Origin: Anaeromyxobacter dehalogenans 2CP-1
Lineage (GTDB): Bacteria > Myxococcota > Myxococcia > Myxococcales > Anaeromyxobacteraceae
DNA: 64,000 nt
NCBI RefSeq assembly: GCF_000022145.1
Contig: NC_011891.1
Span: 2,120,001 to 2,184,000, forward strand
Direction: 5' to 3'
A program made the translations under genes and the position numbers. The notes beneath the pieces were generated by a model, which did no database searches, was not told the origin of the DNA, and worked only from the letters and a program-made list of their open reading frames with translations. Below, piece by piece: positions 58,717-64,000 of the stretch (position 1 is the first letter of the stretch; the number at the start of each line of letters is the position of its first letter).

Positions 58717-60183
58717 TCACGGCCGCGCGTCGGCGCGGACCTCGCGGATGGCGCGGTCGATCGCGTCGCCGGTGCAGAAGTACGCGAGCAGGCCGCCGCG
58801 GCCGCGCGCCGCGCGCAGCGCCGGCAGCGCCTCCGGGTCGCGCAGCTCGCCGACGAGCTCGGCGGCGGCGCGGCGGGTCCCGCAGGCGTCGGCCCCGAGC
58901 AGCCGGCGCGCGTTCTCCCGGATCACCGGGTCGCTGCGCAGCACGGGATCGGCGGCGAGCGCCAGCCGGTAGCGCCGCAGGCACTCGCCGGAGGCGCGGC
59001 GGGCGCAGGCCACGTCGCCGCGGAGCTTGTCGAGGAGCGGCCCGCGCCGGCCGGCGCGCTCCGCCGCGTCGAGCAGGGAGCGCGCGCCGGCGGCGTCACC
59101 GGCGGACAGGCGCGCGGCCACGCCGGCGGCGAGGTCCGACTGGCCGCGCGGGACGGCGAGGAGGCCGGCGAGGGCGAGGAGCGCGACGGCCAGCACCGCG
59201 CGGCCGCGCCGCGTGGCGGGGAAGCGGGTGCGAGCGGCCCGGGCCAGCGGCCCGAGCCGGCCGAGACCGCCGAGCGCGGCCTCGGCGAGCGGCGGCGCGC
59301 GGCGGATGGCGGAGGCGGCGGCGCGCGCGGCGAGCGCACGGGAGCGCGACGCGAGCGGTGCGAGCGCGGCGAGCGCGCGGGCGAGCGCGCCCGTCCATGC
59401 GGACGGTGCCGAGGCCGGCGTCGAGACCTCGCTCGGCGCGGGGGGCAGCACCGCCGCGAGGGCCATCGGCGCCGGGGCGGGGCGGGGCGGCGCCGCCCGC
59501 TGCGTCGCCACCGCCGGCCGGGGCACGGGCGCCTGCAGCGCGGCGCGCAGCGGCTCGACGCTGCCCGGGCGGCGCCAGCGCGGCTTCGCGAGCGCGGCCG
59601 CGATCGCGTCCTCCAGCGCTGCGGGCACCGCGGGCCCCGGCGGCGCCGGCGGTCGGTACAGCACGTGGTGGGCGGCCTCGAGCGCGGTGGGCGCGTCGAA
59701 GGGGGACGCGCCGGACACGATCGCCTGCACCAGCGCGGCGGTGGAGAACACGTCGGCGCGCCGCCCGGGCCGCCCGCCGCGGAGCACCTCCGGCGCGGTG
59801 AAGGCGGCGCGCTCGACCGGCGCGCCCGGGCCGAGCGCGGGGCGCGCCGCGCCGCGGGCCCCGAGCGCCACCGCGCCGCCCCGGTCGAGCCGGACCGTGC
59901 CCGGGTGCAGCGCCCCGTGGACCCGCCCCTCCGCGTGCAGCGCCGCCACCGCGCCCACCACCCCGCGCGCGATCGACAGCGCGGCCCCCGCATCCGGGCG
60001 CGACGCCAGCACCTCCGCCAGCGTCCGCGGCGGATCGGCCGCGGCGCGCGCCGGCCCCGGCCCGGCGTCCGGCGCCGCGGGCGCGCACGGCGGGGGCGCT
60101 CGCCCCGGCGCGCCGGGCGCGGGAGCCGGCCGCGCGGCGGAGGGCGCGGAGCCCGGGCCGGGGAGGGGCGGCGCGGTGTTCAC
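58717..60183 (-). CDS. Membrane-anchored protein with degenerate protein-kinase domain
   Basis: A 488-residue protein. GTG start at 60183 overlaps the stop of the upstream BcsC-like gene. After a Pro/Ala-rich leader comes a kinase C-lobe-like region: the catalytic loop reads VHGALHPGTVRLDRGG instead of HRDLKPxN, APEVLRGG matches the APE motif and the long helix DVFSTAALVQAIVSGASPF follows. No glycine loop, VAIK lysine or DFG is evident, so it is a pseudokinase. One membrane helix near 322-345 (AVLAVALLALAGLLAVP) separates it from a periplasmic or HEAT-like C-terminus. The place in the cellulose-like operon suggests a scaffold or regulator. Confidence 0.75.
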   Translation of the reverse strand: MNTAPPLPGPGSAPSAARPAPAPGAPGRAPPPCAPAAPDAGPGPARAAADPPRTLAEVLASRPDAGAALSIARGVVGAVAALHAEGRVHGALHPGTVRLDRGGAVALGARGAARPALGPGAPVERAAFTAPEVLRGGRPGRRADVFSTAALVQAIVSGASPFDAPTALEAAHHVLYRPPAPPGPAVPAALEDAIAAALAKPRWRRPGSVEPLRAALQAPVPRPAVATQRAAPPRPAPAPMALAAVLPPAPSEVSTPASAPSAWTGALARALAALAPLASRSRALAARAAASAIRRAPPLAEAALGGLGRLGPLARAARTRFPATRRGRAVLAVALLALAGLLAVPRGQSDLAAGVAARLSAGDAAGARSLLDAAERAGRRGPLLDKLRGDVACARRASGECLRRYRLALAADPVLRSDPVIRENARRLLGADACGTRRAAAELVGELRDPEALPALRAARGRGGLLAYFCTGDAIDRAIREVRADARP

Positions 60184-62267
60184 GGGAAGAGGAGCTCCGC
60201 CCCGACCGCGCCGCTGAACGCGGTGTGCACCGAGGCGAGCCGGCCGTAGCGGGCCTCGGCGGAGAGCTGGATCCGCCCGAGCCGCCGGAAGACCGCGGCG
60301 CGGGCGTCGCCGCCCGCGCGGACCGCGCCGCGCGGGCCGGTGGTGAGCTGCACGGCCGGGCCCGCGTCGAGGACGAGGCGCCCGGCCAGGCCGTCGCCGC
60401 GCGCCAGCGTGAGGCGCGGCGAGGCGGTGGCGTGCAGCGGGGGCGAGAACAGGCGCGGCGCGGCCGGATCCGCGACCGGGCCGTCGCCGGAGAGGTCGCG
60501 GGCGTGGTGCACCGCCTCGACCGCGCCGCCGGCGGAGAGCTCGAAGCCGCCGGGCCGGGCGAGCACGCGGTCGGCGCGCGCCGCGGCCCCGGCCAGGAAC
60601 GTGGAGCGCAAGCCCGCGCCGGAGACGGTCCCGGCCCGCGCCGACAGCTCGCCCCTGAGGTCCCGGCCGGCGAGCGCCACGCGCACCGCGGCGGCGGTCT
60701 CGGAGGCGGCGCCGACCACGCGCCCGTCCACGAGCTCGCCGGCGTACGCGCGGAAGGAGTCGAGGCGCGGCGCGCGCGAGACGGTCGCGGCCAGGGTGGC
60801 GGTCCCCAGCGATCCCTCCACGCCGAGCGCGCCCTGGAAGCCCTGGCCGGCGCGCCGCGCGCCGTCCCACCCGCCCGCCGCGTCGAGGCGCCAGGCCGGG
60901 TCCGGGCGCCAGCGGCCGGTGACCCGCACCTGCGCGCCCTCGGCCCGCGCGCCGTCCGGGCCGCGGTGCGCCGCGGCGCCGGCCTCCACCGCGCCGGTCG
61001 TGAACGGCGTCGGGTCGGTGCGGCCGGTGGCGAACGCGCCGGCCGACGAGATCGCGAAGTCTCCGCCCGTCTGCGCCAGCGCGCGCGCCAGCCCGCCCGC
61101 TGCCGGCTCCCGCCCGCGGCGCAGGTCGCGCTCCAGCGCCGCGAGCTCGGGCCGGACCGGGCCGTAGCGGCCGGCGAGGTCACCGTGCGCGAGCGCGCGG
61201 TCGGGGTCGCCGTTCCAGGCGTACGCCTGCGCCAGGCCGCGGTGCGCCTCGGCGTCCTGCGGCGCCGAGGCGAGCACCGTCTCGTACGCGGCGATGGCCT
61301 CGCCGCTCGTCTCCTTGCGGGCGCCGAGCACGCGCGCCAGCCCGAGGCGCGCGCGCCGCGAGCGCGGCTCGGCCCGCAGCACCGCCTGGTACTCGGCGCG
61401 GGCCTCGTCGCGGGTGGCCGGGTCGGCCGCGAGCAGCTCGGCCCGCTCCAGCCGCGCCTCGGCCGACGGGCGGAGCGCGATCGCGCGCGCGTAGGCATCG
61501 CGCGCCTCGGCACGCCGCCCGGCCTTCGCGAGCGCCCGCGCCCGCCCCAGCGCCAGCTCCGCGTCCTCCGGCCGGCGCGCCAGCAGCTCGTCGTACAGCC
61601 CCACCGCCTCGCCGGCCGTGCGCGCGTCCGCGGCGAGCAGCCCGGCGAGCGTGCGCGTCGCGGCCGCGTCGCCGGGCCCCTCGCGCCGGCGGCGGCGCAG
61701 CTCCTCGACGGCCGCCTCGCGCCTCGCCGGATCCCAGAGCAGCAGCCGCAGCCGCTCGTCGCGGAGCGCGCGGTCGTCCGGGGCGGCCGCGAGCAGCCGG
61801 TCGTACTCGGCGAGCGCCTCGCCCAGCGTGGCGCGCTCGCGCGCCAGCAGCCGCGCCAGCTCGCGCCGCCGGGCGGGATCGTCCCGCACTGCCAGGCCCA
61901 TGCGCAGGTAGCGCACCGCGTCCTTGGAGCGGTAGGCGTAGCGCGACCACTGCAGCAGCCCGGCCTGCCGGAACGCCAGCTCCGCGTCGTCGGGGAACCG
62001 CGCCAGGTGGCGGTCCAGCTCCGCGACCGCGAGGTCGGTGTCGCCGTTCTGGAGCAGCGCGAGCGCCACGCCGCGCGACGCCTCGCGGCTGCGCGGGTTC
62101 TCGGCGAGCGCCTTGCGGTACGCCTCCACCGCGGCGGCGCAGTTGCCGATGCGCAGGTTGGCGCGGCCGCGCGCGAGGTACCAGGCCTCCGAGATCCCGG
62201 CGGGCCGGGCGGCGGCGGGAAGCGCGATCGCGGCCGCCAGCGCGGCGGCAAGGAGGGCTCGGATCAT
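60180..62267 (-). CDS. BcsC-like TPR plus outer-membrane barrel protein
   Basis: A 695-residue protein with a signal peptide (MIRALLAAALAAAIALPAAA). Residues 25-390 are TPR-like repeats (AVEAYRKALAENPRSREASR and many similar units), and the last 300 residues are a beta-strand-rich barrel (RVTGRWRPDPAWRLDAAGGW, ending FSGAVGAELLFP). This two-part layout is that of BcsC/AlgK-AlgE/PelB-like exporters of exopolysaccharide. It lies 30 bp downstream of the BcsA-like gene, supporting a role in glycan export. Length is shorter than E. coli BcsC. Confidence 0.85.
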   Translation of the reverse strand: MIRALLAAALAAAIALPAAARPAGISEAWYLARGRANLRIGNCAAAVEAYRKALAENPRSREASRGVALALLQNGDTDLAVAELDRHLARFPDDAELAFRQAGLLQWSRYAYRSKDAVRYLRMGLAVRDDPARRRELARLLARERATLGEALAEYDRLLAAAPDDRALRDERLRLLLWDPARREAAVEELRRRRREGPGDAAATRTLAGLLAADARTAGEAVGLYDELLARRPEDAELALGRARALAKAGRRAEARDAYARAIALRPSAEARLERAELLAADPATRDEARAEYQAVLRAEPRSRRARLGLARVLGARKETSGEAIAAYETVLASAPQDAEAHRGLAQAYAWNGDPDRALAHGDLAGRYGPVRPELAALERDLRRGREPAAGGLARALAQTGGDFAISSAGAFATGRTDPTPFTTGAVEAGAAAHRGPDGARAEGAQVRVTGRWRPDPAWRLDAAGGWDGARRAGQGFQGALGVEGSLGTATLAATVSRAPRLDSFRAYAGELVDGRVVGAASETAAAVRVALAGRDLRGELSARAGTVSGAGLRSTFLAGAAARADRVLARPGGFELSAGGAVEAVHHARDLSGDGPVADPAAPRLFSPPLHATASPRLTLARGDGLAGRLVLDAGPAVQLTTGPRGAVRAGGDARAAVFRRLGRIQLSAEARYGRLASVHTAFSGAVGAELLFP

Positions 62268-62297
62268 CGGGCGGGACTCCCCTCGAGCGTCAGGTCG

Positions 62298-64000
62298 TCA
62301 GGCAGCAAGGTAGGCATGCGGCTCGGCGCCCGGGACGGGCTCCGCCTGGAGCGCCAAGCCCAGCCGCCACAGGCCCGGGAGGATGCGATGCGCGTGGGCC
62401 ACGCGAGCCCAGGCGATCCCCTCCGGGGCGAGCAGGGCCAGCGACGTCCCCGGGGCCGGCATGGCATCGCCCGGGCCGGCGGCGACGAGGCCCAGCCCGC
62501 CGGGCGACGCGTCCACCGCGATGGCCCGGCAGGCGCGCCCCGCACCGCAGAGCCGGAGCGGCCGCAGCGCCCGGCGCCGCGCCCCGAGGCGGCGCCGCGG
62601 GCGGAGCGGCCGGACCGCCCGCCACAGCCCGGCGAGGAGGTGCCAGGCCATGGCCGCCTGCCATCGGCTGCGCCCGTCGTGCGCGCCCGCGTGCGCCCCG
62701 TCGGCCGAGAACGCGATCCGGACCAGCGCGCGCGCCTCGGCCGCGGAGACGCCCTGGAACGCGAGCCCGGCGCGAGGCGCCCCGCCCACCGCCTCGAGGT
62801 ACGCGACCCGGGCGCGGAGCCGGAGCCGCTCAGGTCCGTCGAACGTCACCTCCACCTCGGCCGGCAGCGCGGCGCCGGCCGGCAGCGCCACCGCGGCGCC
62901 GCCGCGGGCGAGGTCGAGCGTGGTCGCGGCGAGGGACAGCCCCGGAGCGTCCAGCCGCACCGGCACGCGCCGCCGGATCCGCTCGTCCTCGCGGCGCTGC
63001 GGGCGCTCCCATGCGACGAGCAGCGCGAGCAGCACCGAGACGAGGTTCGCGGCCGCCCAGGCCAGGTTGAACGCGTACGCCTCGACCTCGATGCCGAACG
63101 CCCACAGCTCCGCCGCGCCCTTGGCGATGGCGAGCAGCCCGACGGCCGCGGCCGCGAGCGTGAACGCCGAGGTGCGCAGGTCGAAGCGGCGCCGCTCGGA
63201 GCGCACGCCCTTGGGGGTCACCTTGAAGCCGAGGCGCTTCGGAAGGAGCAGGTCGAGCGTGGCGCGCGCGAGCGGGAACGCCACCGCGCCCTCGTACAGG
63301 CTGCCCCAGAGCAGCCGCGGCCAGCCCGGCACCAGCGCCGACGCGGCCAGCGGCGCGGCGACCAGGTGCGGGAGGAGGTACGCGAGCAGCACCGGCAGCT
63401 CGGCGAACAGCGGGTGCAGGTGGAACAGGAGGTACGCGAGCGGCGTGGCGAAGAACACCAGCCGGGCCAGCGGGAAGAAGAAGTACCAGAGCGAGGCGAG
63501 GTAGCCGACGCGGTGCCGGAGCGGCAGCCCGCGCTGGAGGAGCGGGTTGTCGCGGAAGAAGATCTGCAGGCAGCCCAGCATCCAGCGCCGCCGCTGCACC
63601 ACGTAGCTCGCGAGGTCCTCGGCGGAGAGCCCGGCGGCGAGGTCCTCGTCCACGAAGCGCGTGCGCCAGCCCCTCGCGTGCAGCTTCTGGCTGGTGTGGA
63701 TGTCCTCGGTGATGGAGAGCAGGTGGAAGCCGCCCACCGAGGCGAGCGCCTCGCGGCGGAACACCGCGCCGCTGCCCACGAAGAACGCGCCGCCCCAGCG
63801 GTCCCGCGCGCCCTGGATGGCGTGGTTGAACAGGTCCGCCTCGTTCGGCACCGAGGCCGGCGCGCCGAGCGCGCGCTGGAAGACGTCGGGGTTGTAGAAG
63901 TGGTGCGGCGTCTGGACCACGCCGAGCCGCGGGTCGCGGAAGCAGGGCACGGTCCGCTCCAGGAACGCGGCGGTGGGCACGTGGTCGGTGTCGAACACCA
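62298..64000 (-). CDS. BcsA-like processive glycosyltransferase with PilZ-like domains (5' end outside window)
   Basis: The gene runs off the right edge; the 568 or so C-terminal codons are present. The GT2 part shows a DxD-type FDTDHVP, LLSITEDIHTSQKL (TED) and YVVQRRRWMLGCLQIF (QRRRW), the motifs of cellulose synthase. Several membrane helices follow (residues about 160-340 of the visible part). A PilZ domain begins RRRVPVRLDAPGLSLAATTL with a DLARGG in place of DxSxxG, and a second PilZ-like unit near the end reads VDASPGGLGL. It synthesises a beta-glucan or related polysaccharide and is probably controlled by c-di-GMP. Operon order is bcsA-like, bcsC-like, pseudokinase. Confidence 0.88.
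   Translation of the reverse strand, partial: VFDTDHVPTAAFLERTVPCFRDPRLGVVQTPHHFYNPDVFQRALGAPASVPNEADLFNHAIQGARDRWGGAFFVGSGAVFRREALASVGGFHLLSITEDIHTSQKLHARGWRTRFVDEDLAAGLSAEDLASYVVQRRRWMLGCLQIFFRDNPLLQRGLPLRHRVGYLASLWYFFFPLARLVFFATPLAYLLFHLHPLFAELPVLLAYLLPHLVAAPLAASALVPGWPRLLWGSLYEGAVAFPLARATLDLLLPKRLGFKVTPKGVRSERRRFDLRTSAFTLAAAAVGLLAIAKGAAELWAFGIEVEAYAFNLAWAAANLVSVLLALLVAWERPQRREDERIRRRVPVRLDAPGLSLAATTLDLARGGAAVALPAGAALPAEVEVTFDGPERLRLRARVAYLEAVGGAPRAGLAFQGVSAAEARALVRIAFSADGAHAGAHDGRSRWQAAMAWHLLAGLWRAVRPLRPRRRLGARRRALRPLRLCGAGRACRAIAVDASPGGLGLVAAGPGDAMPAPGTSLALLAPEGIAWARVAHAHRILPGLWRLGLALQAEPVPGAEPHAYLAA

Overview
The window is very GC-rich bacterial chromosome with many GTG starts and gene ends that touch or overlap. 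The gene content suggests a deltaproteobacterial or myxobacterial relative, most likely an Anaeromyxobacter-like Myxococcota. That placement is an inference from composition and gene families and was not checked against a database. I see no rRNA, tRNA, CRISPR array, phage or insertion sequence.

Layout. 1-6.7 kb: the end of a class I fumarase, then a leftward group with a wax ester synthase/DGAT-like acyltransferase, a COG3014-like lipoprotein, an LpoB-like PBP activator, a small outer-membrane barrel, a lipid kinase and a TPR protein. 6.8-24.7 kb: mostly housekeeping genes, namely an ABC-F ATPase, an EF-G paralogue, a DTW-domain tRNA modification enzyme, cardiolipin synthase, an EF-hand membrane protein, oligoendopeptidase F, an AsmA-like protein, a methyltransferase, PurT and a NifU-like/DsrE-like pair.

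24.7-34.1 kb is the accessory region and the most unusual part. Five tightly packed leftward genes encode a 1264-residue protein with collagen-like, TIG-like and metzincin parts, a HEAT-repeat protein, two small membrane proteins and a second metzincin whose N-terminus is an 11-residue Cys/Trp repeat. Across a 314-bp intergenic region, two rightward genes that overlap by four bases encode a MelC1-like tyrosinase copper caddie and a tyrosinase fused to a von Willebrand A domain. None of the large proteins has an evident signal peptide. The set looks like one co-inherited module (copper oxidation, proteolysis, cross-linkable Cys/Trp/Gly-rich proteins) that I cannot match to a described system.

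34-48 kb: ThiD, a GH57 glycosidase, MarC, an SGNH hydrolase, a LolD/FtsX-type ABC exporter with an AttH/CrtC-like partner, an HDOD protein, and AceK overlapping a chalcone-isomerase-like exported protein. 48.5-58 kb: an envelope operon of thioester alpha-2-macroglobulin lipoprotein, penicillin-binding protein 1C and a SpoIID/LytB-like protein. 58-64 kb: a methyltransferase, then a leftward exopolysaccharide operon of a BcsA-like synthase with PilZ-like domains (running off the window), a BcsC-like TPR/barrel exporter and a membrane-anchored protein with a degenerate kinase domain.
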